Assembly (NCBI GenBank): GCA_016928975.1
Contig: JAFGJR010000154.1
Span: forward strand, 1 to 25,188
Origin: Sedimentisphaerales bacterium
GTDB lineage: Bacteria > Planctomycetota > Phycisphaerae > Sedimentisphaerales > SG8-4
Length of the DNA: 25,188 nucleotides
Direction of reading: 5' to 3'
Part shown: positions 7,051-14,829 of the stretch, in pieces
Position numbering within the stretch: the first letter of the stretch is position 1
How the letters are laid out: each line of letters opens with the position of its first letter
Made by a program: the position numbers and the translations under genes
Notes under the pieces: model-generated
The model's input: only the letters and a program-made list of their open reading frames with translations
Told to the model about the DNA's origin: nothing
Database searches by the model: none

Positions 7051-8643
7051 CTACGGCTGGTAGTCGGTGGTGCAGGGGCCTTCGCCGCTGGTGAGGAAGG
7101 CGCCGGGACCGGGGTAGCGCCAGACCTCGCCGGAAGCGGTGACGGCGACGAAGTAGTACTTGCGGCAGCCGGAGGCGGTGGGCAGGTCCAGGCGGTACGT
7201 GCCTGCGGCCGCCGTGCCCAGATCGAGCGCCATGGTGTAGGGGACTTCATTGACGAGAACCTGGATGGAGGCGGGCGGGCGGTTGCTTTCGTCACGGTAG
7301 TTCAGCAGGAAGGACGTCTTGCCGGAGGCTAAGAAGTCGTGACAGGCCGCCACGACCGGGGCCTTGTTCGTCGGCATGTTGCCGGCGAAATCCTGTACCC
7401 AATAGCGGCGGTATTTGCCCGACGCGCTGTACACATACCCCGTGCCGATCACTCGCAGTCGCGAGTCCATCATATTGGTCCTGTGTCCGGCTTGCGTGCT
7501 GCGGTCGGCCGCACACTGGCCGCCGTACTCGTCGCAGAGCAGGCGGTCGATCGTCTCCTTGGCGGTCGTGTAGCCGGCGCCGACGTTCTCGCCGAGCATG
7601 GACACATCGGGGAGGAATCGCTTGATCCGGTCGGACCAGAGGGTGCCGTCACAACTGTCGTGCTGGACGCAGCCGTGATCGGCCATGTCCTGGGCATGGA
7701 ACCGCGCCGACTCGTTGAGCTGCCGCTCGTAGTACATCGGCTCGATCGCGCTGTAGCCTCGGAGAATCGAGCTCGGGTTCGGCTGGAAGTTGCCCATGTA
7801 CTTGTCGCGATACTGTTGCGGGGCCATCCTCACGCAGTTCGTGTAAACCAGGAGCCGTCGCTCGAAGAGGCTCGGGTAGCCGTCGATCGGAGTGCCCGTG
7901 AACAGCACGGCGGCATCGAGATCGAATGTCTGAACGTCCGCCGCGCCAAGCTCGTCGCGAACCTGCACGGCCACGATCGTGTCACCATTGCGATCTCCTG
8001 TTGGACTCCAGGTGATCTTGCCGGAAGTCGGGTCGATGATCATCCCTGTGGGAGCGATGAGCAGGTCGTAGGTTAAGCGGTCGTTGTCGGGATCGCTGGC
8101 CTTGACGTTGTACACGTAGGACTGCCCGACGGCGGTCTGCAGCGGGGGAGTCGAGATGATACGAGGCGCCCGGTTGCCCAGGCATGCCAGGTCGTAGGGA
8201 TCGCCGCACTTGAGCCACTCCTGGGCGAACCAGGCGAAATCGGCAAAGGTGATGAGGCAATCGCCATCGAAGTCCATCCGCAGCGCACACGGGAAGACTG
8301 TGAAGGTCGCGTTGCTCACGTCCGAATCGCTCGGGTTGGTCGCATCTGCGATCCGGATCAGGCATTTGGGCGATGAAATCGATGGGAGCGTCCAGAGGAA
8401 AGTGCCCTTGCCAACACTGGAAACAGCGGTTCTTACCACGGTCTCCCATGAGGCGCCCTCGGTGAACGAGAACTCGATGGTCACCTGCGTGACGCGGCTG
8501 CTGCATCGCCAGGTGATCGGCCAATGACTGTTCGCTGCGATGGCCTCGCCGCCGTTAGGACTCTCGATTGTCACTGACGCATGGCATACGCCCACGACCA
8601 GGAATATCAAAGCCAGGACACACCCAATCCATCCGGCCTTCAT
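7051..8643 (-). CDS. secreted multidomain CAP (SCP-like) protein with dockerin-like and Ig-like modules
   Basis: 530 residues from ATG 8643, with GGAG seven bases upstream; the longer frame to 8727 lacks a signal. The order of modules is: signal peptide 1-22; a Kre9/KNH-like beta domain 26-117 (SPNGGEAIAANSHWPITWRC); a dockerin-like calcium motif 123-146 (MDFDGDCLITFADFAWFAQEW); a putative Ig/cadherin-like domain 158-240 (APRIISTPPLQTAVGQSYVY); and a CAP domain about 262-422. The CAP domain shows ARFHAQDMADHGCVQHDS, GENVGAGYTT and GHRTNMMDSR, including the two conserved histidines. A C-terminal beta domain ends the protein. Bacterial CAP proteins are exported and of varied or unknown function. 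It may be displayed or bound at the cell surface; no anchor is visible. Confidence 0.88.
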   Translation of the reverse strand: MKAGWIGCVLALIFLVVGVCHASVTIESPNGGEAIAANSHWPITWRCSSRVTQVTIEFSFTEGASWETVVRTAVSSVGKGTFLWTLPSISSPKCLIRIADATNPSDSDVSNATFTVFPCALRMDFDGDCLITFADFAWFAQEWLKCGDPYDLACLGNRAPRIISTPPLQTAVGQSYVYNVKASDPDNDRLTYDLLIAPTGMIIDPTSGKITWSPTGDRNGDTIVAVQVRDELGAADVQTFDLDAAVLFTGTPIDGYPSLFERRLLVYTNCVRMAPQQYRDKYMGNFQPNPSSILRGYSAIEPMYYERQLNESARFHAQDMADHGCVQHDSCDGTLWSDRIKRFLPDVSMLGENVGAGYTTAKETIDRLLCDEYGGQCAADRSTQAGHRTNMMDSRLRVIGTGYVYSASGKYRRYWVQDFAGNMPTNKAPVVAACHDFLASGKTSFLLNYRDESNRPPASIQVLVNEVPYTMALDLGTAAAGTYRLDLPTASGCRKYYFVAVTASGEVWRYPGPGAFLTSGEGPCTTDYQP

Positions 8644-8756
8644 GACACATCTCCAGATGCCCGGACTCAATCCGCATGGAAACCCTCCTGGCTTCGGCAG
8701 GATCATATCGATGAGACTACAAACCACCCCGTGTGAGTCACCACACTACCTGCCAT

Positions 8757-8787
8757 AGTATACCAGATTCCCGGGCCCCTTGTTCAA
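8757..8787 (-). promoter_or_regulatory. possible extended -10 promoter for the CAP protein gene
   Basis: On the minus strand TGGTATACT provides an extended -10 (TATACT at 8757-8762). A TTGAAC box (8782-8787) lies 19 bases upstream, slightly too far, so the extended -10 would carry it. About 113 bases of leader would precede the start codon. Confidence 0.35.
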
Positions 8788-8895
8788 GGACATATCGGCT
8801 CAGCGAGCCCATCGGTATAGCCGGCGCCGGCAAATAAACCAGCGGTGGCTATCGGGCGTGATCCCGTGCCACGGTTAATCCTTGGCGATGAGGGG

Positions 8896-11346
8896 TCACT
8901 CGATCACGACTTCCTGGATGCCGGTGGACCACTCCTTTTGAAGTGCGATTTCGAGCTTCAGGGCGTCGGTCTTTACCGGCTCGAAGGCGACCTTGTTGAA
9001 GGCGTCCTTCTCGACTCCATGACTGCTGGTGTTCTTGACCGGCTTGAAAGCGCCATCAGCATTGCGGTACAGGACCTGCCAGGATTTGGGCAGGTGGCAC
9101 TCGCCTCGGCCGGTATCGTCGAACCAGTACACCTTGACGCTGGAGATGTCGTGCTTGTCCTCCCACTCGAATTGGACCCATTCGGTGGTGCCTTTGTGCG
9201 GCCAGAAGTCCAATTGCTGTGCGGAGGAATCGGCGGAGTTCTCCGGCATGACCTGGTCCTTGATCGCGGCCAGCGAGGCGTGGACGAACGAAGCGGTGGT
9301 CTTGCCTGTGTACGCCAGCGTGTCTGCCGGATCGGGCCTGGCGGCCAGCAACTCGCGGGCCGGCCAGACCGTCATTTCGGAACGGCCGCGATGCGCCCAG
9401 GCATAGTAGGGAATCGCCGTGAAGTCCCGTGTGCCCGCCACGGCGACTGTGCCGTCGAGAGCACGTTTGGCAATCCGTGCCCTGCCGGTGATGACGGTAA
9501 CGCCGTTGAGCAGGTCGCCCCTGTGCTCGCTCGCCAGCTTCACGTCGTCGGCGATCACCATGTTCAGCACCTTGCCGTCGTTGTCCGGCCCCTCCAGGCA
9601 GAACACGAGCGGCCCACGTTGCAGGGCGACCTTCCCCTGATCCGCTTTGACCTCGGGGCGAGCCACGATCCGCCGGACCGGCAGCGGCAGGTTCAGGTCG
9701 ATCCTATCACCCTGCTCCCACTGCCGTTCGATCCGGGCGAAACCCTTCTCCAGGCTGAGCGTCACCCGCTCGCCATTTACCTTGAGCACGGGCTCATCCG
9801 ACACGGTACCTGTGCATTTGTACAGATCGCTCGGCACCGGCTCATTGCGGGCCCAGCCGGGAATTCGCACGTGCACGGCGAATGTCGCACTTTTCTCCGG
9901 TTCAACCATGATCGTCATGTCGCCCTTCCAGGGATACTCCGTCTGCTGGATCAGTTTGATCCGGTTGCCGGCGGTCTGAATCGTGGCGTCGCCACTGAGG
10001 AACAGGTTCACATAGACCTCGTTGTCCTTGCAGGCGTAGGCGTAGCCCGGCACGGACGGCACGAATCGCGCGACGTTCGACGGACAGCAGGCGCAGTCAA
10101 ACCACGGACTCCTCTCGTCGCCATTGGATTCGAGCCTGTTCGGATAGAAGAACCGGTCGCCCTTCATGCCGATGCCCGACAACGCGGCGTTGTAGAGCGT
10201 GCGCTCCAGCACGTCGATGTACTTCGCGTCGCCCTGCATGAGGAACATGCGGTGGTTCCAGAAGATGTTGGCGAACGAGGCGCAGGTCTCGCAGTAAGCG
10301 GTCAGGTTGGGCAGCTCGTACTTGCCGCTGAAACCCTCGTTGCCGCCGCTGGCGCCGATGCCGCCGGTGACGTAGAGCTTGGTGCCGACGACATCGTGCC
10401 AGATGGACTCGATGGCCTTGATATACTCCATGCTGCCGGTCAGGGCCGCCACGTCAGCCATGCCGGTGTACATGTAAGCCGCCCGGACGGAATGTCCCGT
10501 GGCCTCGGTCTGCTCGACGACGGGGATGTGGTCCTGTGCATACTCGCCGTAGAGGCCGCTGTTGCCATCGGGCCCGCGATTGCCCGCGCGACCGCGCTGG
10601 TCCAGCAGGAACTGGGCCATGTCGAGGTACTTTCCGTCGCCGGTGACGCGATAGAGCCTGCACAGGCCGATCTCGATTTCCTGGTGGCCCGGCGGGTCGG
10701 TCCGCTTGCCCGGCCCGAACACCTGGCAGATGTAGTCCGCACACTTTGTCGCGATCTCCAGGAACGCCTTGTCGCCGGTGACCTGATAATGCGCCACGGC
10801 CCCCTCGAGCATGTGCCCCATGCAATACTGCTCGTGCATGTCCTTTTCGTTGGTCCATCGCTTCCCGGGTTGCCTCTGCGGCACGGAGTAGAACGTGTAC
10901 AGGTAGCCGTCTTCCCACTGGGCCTTGGCCATGATCTCGATCAGCTTGTCGAGATACAGCCGCATCATGGTATCCGGATGAACTTGCAGCGAATACGCCG
11001 CTCCTTCCATGACCTTGTACACGTCGGAGTCGTTGAAGTAGATCCCCTCGTGCTTGCCTTCTCTGAGCCCCGCCGCCTTCTCGAAGTTGCGAATCCGCCC
11101 GGTCTCCTCGCACCTCTGGAAGCAGTAAGGGATCGTCACCGTCCGGTTGATCTGGAGCCGAGGCGACCAGAACCCATCCCTGACATTGACCCGATTGAAC
11201 CCCACCGGCTTGACAAAATAGTCCCGCTCCAGCGGTTGCGGATTGCGGATTGCGGATTGCCGATTCGCGGCACCCGCCCCGTTGAGTCCGCCAGCCGCAA
11301 CCCCGATCACAAAAACCGCCGCGAGCACCTGCCGTCCATGTCCCAT
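8896..11346 (-). CDS. secreted GH127 family glycoside hydrolase (beta-L-arabinofuranosidase-like)
   Basis: 816 residues. ATG 11346 has GAGG six bases upstream and opens a signal peptide (VLAAVFVIGVAAGGLNGAGA). Homology to GH127 (formerly DUF1680) starts at VNVRDGFWSPRLQINRTVTI. The zinc/nucleophile site of HypBA1-type enzymes is recognisable: E337 (GGNEGFSG), E353 and C355 (YCETCASFAN), and C420-C421 (DCACCPSNVARF). A C-terminal region about 690-816 (WVQFEWEDKHDISSVKVYWF) resembles the discoidin-like tail often found in these proteins. The expected reaction is release of L-arabinofuranose or a related furanosidic residue from plant or algal glycans outside the cytoplasm; exact specificity is inferred. 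Residues 29-39 are encoded by a GCGGATT repeat, between the signal peptide and the enzyme. Confidence 0.92.
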   Translation of the reverse strand: MGHGRQVLAAVFVIGVAAGGLNGAGAANRQSAIRNPQPLERDYFVKPVGFNRVNVRDGFWSPRLQINRTVTIPYCFQRCEETGRIRNFEKAAGLREGKHEGIYFNDSDVYKVMEGAAYSLQVHPDTMMRLYLDKLIEIMAKAQWEDGYLYTFYSVPQRQPGKRWTNEKDMHEQYCMGHMLEGAVAHYQVTGDKAFLEIATKCADYICQVFGPGKRTDPPGHQEIEIGLCRLYRVTGDGKYLDMAQFLLDQRGRAGNRGPDGNSGLYGEYAQDHIPVVEQTEATGHSVRAAYMYTGMADVAALTGSMEYIKAIESIWHDVVGTKLYVTGGIGASGGNEGFSGKYELPNLTAYCETCASFANIFWNHRMFLMQGDAKYIDVLERTLYNAALSGIGMKGDRFFYPNRLESNGDERSPWFDCACCPSNVARFVPSVPGYAYACKDNEVYVNLFLSGDATIQTAGNRIKLIQQTEYPWKGDMTIMVEPEKSATFAVHVRIPGWARNEPVPSDLYKCTGTVSDEPVLKVNGERVTLSLEKGFARIERQWEQGDRIDLNLPLPVRRIVARPEVKADQGKVALQRGPLVFCLEGPDNDGKVLNMVIADDVKLASEHRGDLLNGVTVITGRARIAKRALDGTVAVAGTRDFTAIPYYAWAHRGRSEMTVWPARELLAARPDPADTLAYTGKTTASFVHASLAAIKDQVMPENSADSSAQQLDFWPHKGTTEWVQFEWEDKHDISSVKVYWFDDTGRGECHLPKSWQVLYRNADGAFKPVKNTSSHGVEKDAFNKVAFEPVKTDALKLEIALQKEWSTGIQEVVIE
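11238..11265. repeat. tandem GCGGATT heptamers inside the GH127 gene
   Basis: Three perfect tandem GCGGATT units and a fourth with one mismatch (GCCGATT) lie at 11238-11265. On the minus strand they encode the linker QSAIRNPQ just after the GH127 signal peptide. Related GCGGATT words recur near 14240 in non-coding DNA, so this is a dispersed genomic repeat that has entered a coding region without breaking the frame. Confidence 0.7.
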
Positions 11347-11517
11347 CCATTACCTCACTCACTGAACCCTGTGATAGATGCTAGACCCGCCCCATGATAC
11401 CGCCTCGTCCTGTTTCCGCAACCCCGCCCCTTCGCCACAGGGTACGGAGAGACGAGTCTTCAGACAGGGCCTTCATGGATTTGCCCAGGTCGACAACTTC
11501 CTGTAGGGCGTATTATA

Positions 11518-11622
11518 GGCTTCGGTCTTGGCGTCGAGCGAACCGTCGCCTGGAGCACCCGCGAAAAGCACATCCGCCAGTGCATCTCCTTCCCCAGAAT
11601 GATGGACAAGGTCTACATCTGA
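11518..11622 (+). pseudogene. asnS: 3'-end fragment of an asparaginyl-tRNA synthetase gene, copy A
   Basis: Reading GGC TTC GGT from 11518 gives [20 protein letters not shown] and then [14 protein letters not shown], ending at TGA 11620-11622. This is the C-terminal motif 3 region of AsnRS (GFGLGxERTVAW...IPFPR), in which the arginine contacts ATP. Only this last 34-codon piece is present; upstream sequence does not continue the enzyme. It differs from copy B at 9 of 105 positions, including Ser for Ile and Ser for Pro at conserved sites. It is a non-functional fragment. Confidence 0.8.
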
Positions 11623-11676
11623 CCCCGCTCGGAGTGAGGTGGTCAGTGCCCTCAGAGCATGAACAATAGGCTCATG

Positions 11677-11895
11677 TCAGACGCGCACGGATGGGCCGAG
11701 GCCTTCCAGAATAACCTGACGCAATGTCTCCTGACCGCCGAAGCGGCGGACCGCGTCCAATATCTCCAGACCAACCAGCCGATCCTCACTATCGTAGTCG
11801 GCGGCAATGCCTTCGGCAAGGTGCTTCGTCGTCACGCTCGTTTCCCGGAACACGATACTCAGGGCGTCCACTTCTGGATCATAGCTTATCTTCAT
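11677..11895 (-). CDS. DUF2283 family protein, probable antitoxin (second module)
   Basis: 72 residues: MKISYDPEVDALSIVFRETS, then AEGIAADYDSEDRLVGLEILDA. The D.EVDAL strand and RLVGLEILDA strand-helix are diagnostic of DUF2283. AAGGTG sits just upstream of ATG 11895. It begins 21 bases after the end of a frameshifted DUF4258 gene, the same order as the intact module at 6489-6943. The protein looks complete while its presumed toxin does not. Both lie between the two asnS-end fragments. Confidence 0.85.
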   Translation of the reverse strand: MKISYDPEVDALSIVFRETSVTTKHLAEGIAADYDSEDRLVGLEILDAVRRFGGQETLRQVILEGLGPSVRV

Positions 11896-11916
11896 AGGGC
11901 ACCTTGCCTTTTGTCT

Positions 11917-12170
11917 TCAATAGTAATACGTGTATACTGTTATCACAACAATTTCGTTCGGCTCATCCACGAACACTGGCCGAACCTGCCTGACAGCATA
12001 CCAACGCCCGTTCCATTGGCTATTGAAAGCAAGCTCCATTCGAACCGCCAATCGTCCCAACTCCGCCTCTTCCCACGGACACGTGCGGATGGCTCTTCGA
12101 CTTCGGCGACGGTGAACCCCCGCCGTGCGAGGTAGCTCAATGCATGGGCGGACAAACGAATCGGTTTCAT
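11917..12170 (-). pseudogene. frameshifted DUF4258 toxin gene
   Basis: From ATG 12170 (GGAGG upstream) the frame reads MKPIRLSAHALSYLARRGFT and VAEVEE, then leaves the family pattern. Dropping to the next frame at about 12091-12093 restores it: IRTCPWEEAELGRLAVRMEL, then NGRWYAVRQVRPVFVD and EIVVITVYTYYY, ending at TGA 11917-11919. The fit is that of a DUF4258 protein lacking one base, where GAG-CC-ATC stands for an expected GAG-GCC-ATC. Unrepaired, translation runs to a different stop near 11943. It may be a true inactivating deletion, a sequencing or assembly error, or less likely a programmed shift; there is no obvious slippery heptamer. Confidence 0.8.
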
Positions 12171-12318
12171 GACGCAGGTCCCTCCACGATCCAAGTCTTC
12201 TCGTCTCTCAGGGCTCCAACGCGACCAAACGCTGACCAATTTGCGAATCCACGCCCGTATTGTAGGGACGACCCAGTGCTAACGCAAACCCGAATCCAGG
12301 GCGGGACGCTCCGCCAAG

Positions 12319-12432
12319 CCCCACGCCGGCTTCGGTCTCGGCGTCGAGCGCACCGTCGCCTGGATCACCCGCGAAAAGCACATCCGCCAGTGCATCCCTT
12401 TCCCGCGCATGATGGACAAAGTCTACATCTGA
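12319..12432 (+). pseudogene. asnS: 3'-end fragment of an asparaginyl-tRNA synthetase gene, copy B
   Basis: CCC CAC GCC GGC TTC GGT from 12319 encodes [20 protein letters not shown] and then [17 protein letters not shown], ending at TGA 12430-12432. It is a better match to the AsnRS C-terminus than copy A because it keeps PHAGFG, Ile after TVAW, and IPFPR. No further upstream AsnRS coding is present. The similarity to copy A runs about 20 bases past the stop codon with small gaps. Copies A and B are direct repeats 810 bp apart. Confidence 0.8.
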
Positions 12433-12566
12433 CCCGCTCGTAGTAATTCGGTGAGGCGTTGCTCGTGAGGTGTCAAGTCCAGAGCCTGAAGTGGGATGAC
12501 TGGAAGGTTCACATCGGGCATATGATTCCCTGTCTACATCACGACCCAGCACACCCACCGCAAGAA

Positions 12567-13652
12567 CTACGCAAGCGTAGATGGACCACCGAAGCGGGGA
12601 TGTACAACGTGCCTGGTCCACAGTAGATCGAGTACCTCCCTCACCTGCTCTACGGGAATACAATCCGTATTCAACGTGATCTGTATCTGATACCCGACCG
12701 CCTGGAAGTTGATCCGGTGATGCCAGCAGTTGAATGTCACATCACGATAGGCGAAGCCACTGTTCTCATCAAGCGTCACCGGTGTCCCATGTAAACGAGC
12801 AGAGATCTTGTGATGAGGGTCAAGGCCTTCTACGTCTTCGTGAAAATCGAGGATGAGACGAGTCCCTCGAATCTCATGCCGTGCGAGTCGAAGCAACTCT
12901 GTGAGAAGAGGGACATTGGAGTGAAAGAGTCCGGGATCAATTCGGAAAAGAACAGCCTGTGAGATTCTCCGTGGGTCCGCTTCAAACGATATAGTCAACG
13001 CACTAAGGTAGAGATCTCTTTCTTGCTTCTGAACGCGGACGCCCTTGTCGCCTAGGACCGCGCAAATCTCCTCGCGAATCTTGTCAGAGTTCTTGCGTAG
13101 ATCAGAGTCGCTCACGTGGATTGTGATTTCATCCACATACTCACCAAGTTGCCCTAATGATTGTGCAGCTGGACTCTGATCTTGTGACACAATCTCCAGA
13201 TACTCCTCATCAGAGAAGGTCGGGACATGACTGTGGCCAAACGCCTCATTCACGAGAGATATCAGATTGCCGAGAGAATCTCTCGACGTGATGTTGAACC
13301 CCTGAAGGAGACCCAATGGTGCTTTGACTGTACTCAAGTCTAGGCCTTTGAATCCGACTGGCACAACACGCAGATTCTTGCTGTATGCGTACCCCGACTC
13401 GAAATACAGCCATTGGGAAGCAACTGAATTGGGGGTGACGAAGACCACCATCAACTTAGCTTCATCAAGAGCCTGCTGGATTCTGTGGACCCAATTTCTG
13501 CCCAGAGGGATACTCTGGCCGTCACTTGAGAGAAAGACGTCAATAGCCCCACCGGTCTTGTGAACGAACAAATCCTTCAACCGAGCCAGAGAAGCAGCAT
13601 CCTTGCTCGAATGACTGAAGAAGACCGTTGGCTTGTGCATGACTTCATCCAT
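12567..13652 (-). CDS. TIR-domain protein with unrecognised C-terminal domain (candidate defence effector)
   Basis: 361 residues; ATG 13652 has GGAAG seven bases upstream. Residues 7-130 form a TIR domain: TVFFSHSSKDAASLARLKDL (strand A and box 1), IDVFLSSDGQSIPLGRNWVHRI, MVVFVTPNSVASQWLYFESG and RVVPVGFKGLDL. E85 in WLYFE (a WxxxE motif) is placed like the catalytic glutamate of bacterial NAD-cleaving TIRs. Residues about 175-361 (DEITIHVSDSDLRKNSDKIR to HRINFQAVGYQIQITLNTD) form an alpha/beta-looking region I do not recognise. Low GC compared with its neighbours suggests transfer. Standalone TIR proteins often trigger NAD depletion in antiphage immunity; that role here is inference. It is adjacent to asnS-fragment copy B. 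Confidence 0.85.
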   Translation of the reverse strand: MDEVMHKPTVFFSHSSKDAASLARLKDLFVHKTGGAIDVFLSSDGQSIPLGRNWVHRIQQALDEAKLMVVFVTPNSVASQWLYFESGYAYSKNLRVVPVGFKGLDLSTVKAPLGLLQGFNITSRDSLGNLISLVNEAFGHSHVPTFSDEEYLEIVSQDQSPAAQSLGQLGEYVDEITIHVSDSDLRKNSDKIREEICAVLGDKGVRVQKQERDLYLSALTISFEADPRRISQAVLFRIDPGLFHSNVPLLTELLRLARHEIRGTRLILDFHEDVEGLDPHHKISARLHGTPVTLDENSGFAYRDVTFNCWHHRINFQAVGYQIQITLNTDCIPVEQVREVLDLLWTRHVVHPRFGGPSTLA

Positions 13653-14163
13653 GACTACACTTCCTTCGCCCTAATGCCTTTCAGGTCATCTTCTGGGCCC
13701 CTCCGCATGTGTGGAGCGAATACGAGGCCCAGACTCATGCGCTGCAACGCGGCCATTGCTCTCTATCAGGCCCGTATTATGGCCAATGCGGTTGGAGCAA
13801 GCAAGGGTCTTTCGTGTGAAGGCGATGGAACAGGCGTGCTTATGGCAAAGACGAAGTTGTGAGACACGTGGCTGTAGCCACAGAATGCGAGCCACGCATG
13901 AGTTCTTCTTGAATCTGCTAGATCTGCGTAGACCGCGGACGAAGATCGGCATGGAGCCGCAGAGGACCAGTGATCGAGAAGATTTCCGGATTTTTCGCTT
14001 GACTAATACGGCTGGGCCTTGTAGGATATTCAGGCAACAAAATGGAACAGGATCGAGTTTCAATGGGGAGCAGGCGATGGCAGACATTGGGCAATCCGGG
14101 CAAACCCAGGATGGAGGCACAGAGTTGGCTCTGCACGCGTTGAGGAGTGCGGCTTTCATCTTC

Positions 14164-14199
14164 ATTCTCCGTGACCTCCGTGTCTCTGTGGTGAAACAC
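14164..14199. repeat. dispersed repeat of the 'CTCCGTGTCTCTGTGGTGAA' type
   Basis: The segment TTCATTCTCCGTGACCTCC followed by GTGTCTCTGTGGTGAAA matches a repeat widespread in planctomycete and other environmental genomes, which translates on the other strand as HHRDTEVTE-like peptides. Only one copy is seen in this window; recognition is from memory of the family. Confidence 0.5.
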
Positions 14200-14203
14200 C
14201 ATT

Positions 14204-14705
14204 CGAAACAAAGCCAAATCTGGGAGGGATGGGGGTTATGGGATTGCGGATTGTTGATTGCGGGTTGTGGCTTGAGGCGTGGCACGGCGGTTCTGCGGAA
14301 CAAAGCCAATGGATTCGGGAGTTTCAAGTTTGAAGTGTGAACTGTCAACCTGGAGACGTGGGCGTGAGCCATCCGACTTCAAACTTCAAACCTCACACTT
14401 CACACTCTCGCCATGCGAAACAAAGCCAATTGGACGCGGCGGGCAGGATGGTGTGCACGGCACACCCTACGAGAGGGGGGATTTTGCGAAACAAAGCCAA
14501 TTTGCCCGACCAGAGCAGGAGTGGGCACGCCCGGTCCCGCTGGAGGGGGCCATGCGAAACAAAGCCAATTCGCCCGACCAGGGCAGGGGTGGGTATGGCC
14601 AGCCCTGCTGGAGGAGGCGACGCGAAACAAAGCCAATTGGAGGAAGTCTCAAGGTTGATGTTTGAAGTGTGAAGTGGGTGGGAGGCGATTGCGAAACAAA
14701 GCCAA
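14204..14705. repeat. seven-copy GCGAAACAAAGCCAATT repeat array
   Basis: Core CGAAACAAAGCCAA begins at 14204, 14296 (one mismatch), 14416, 14487, 14555, 14623 and 14692. Intervals are 92, 120, 71, 68, 68 and 69 bases, so the right part is nearly periodic. Units at 14487 and 14555 are also alike beyond the core (CGCCCGACCAGGGCAGG and a GCTGGAGG tail). The core is all in one direction. In translation it yields repeated ETKPI / NKAN / KQSQ words, a known planctomycete intergenic signature. It is not CRISPR: the repeats are too short and the spacers are partly homologous. Confidence 0.85.
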
Positions 14706-14829
14706 ATCGGACGCAACTGCTTTGTTCGCAGGCAGTTATGGTGAAGGCAGTGGACCGGCGTGGGAATTCTGCTTGCCTGGGGGCGGGGGTGGTGTATCCT
14801 CAGGTCTGATGGCAGGATGATGGAGTTGT

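Larger units (their letters stand above)
13653..14829. other. long non-coding, repeat-rich intergenic region
   Basis: About 1.2 kb with no credible gene. The open frames here run through repeats and lack start signals. Contents: unremarkable sequence to about 14160; a repeat related to the dispersed 'CTCCGTGACCTCCGTGTCTC' family (14168-14199); GCGGATT-like words (14240-14272); opposing TTTGAAGTGTGA / TTCAAACTTCAAAC stretches (14325-14405); and the GCGAAACAAAGCCAATT array (14204-14705). A TTGACT-N17-TAGGAT pair near 13999 resembles a promoter, but no gene follows it. Confidence 0.6.

Noticed and set aside
8845..11397. 850-codon plus-strand open frame
   Set aside because: Antisense of the GH127 gene, whose catalytic motifs are clear on the other strand.
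11395..11517. Remnant coding sequence on the minus strand left of asnS copy A
   Set aside because: The short translation has no identifiable family and no start signal.
14279..14672. Small proteins read through the repeat array
   Set aside because: Frames simply translate the repeat (ETKPI/NKAN words) and lack start signals.
14204..14705. CRISPR array
   Set aside because: Repeat cores are only about 14-17 bp, spacing drifts from 68 to 120 bases, spacers are partly homologous, and no cas genes are present.
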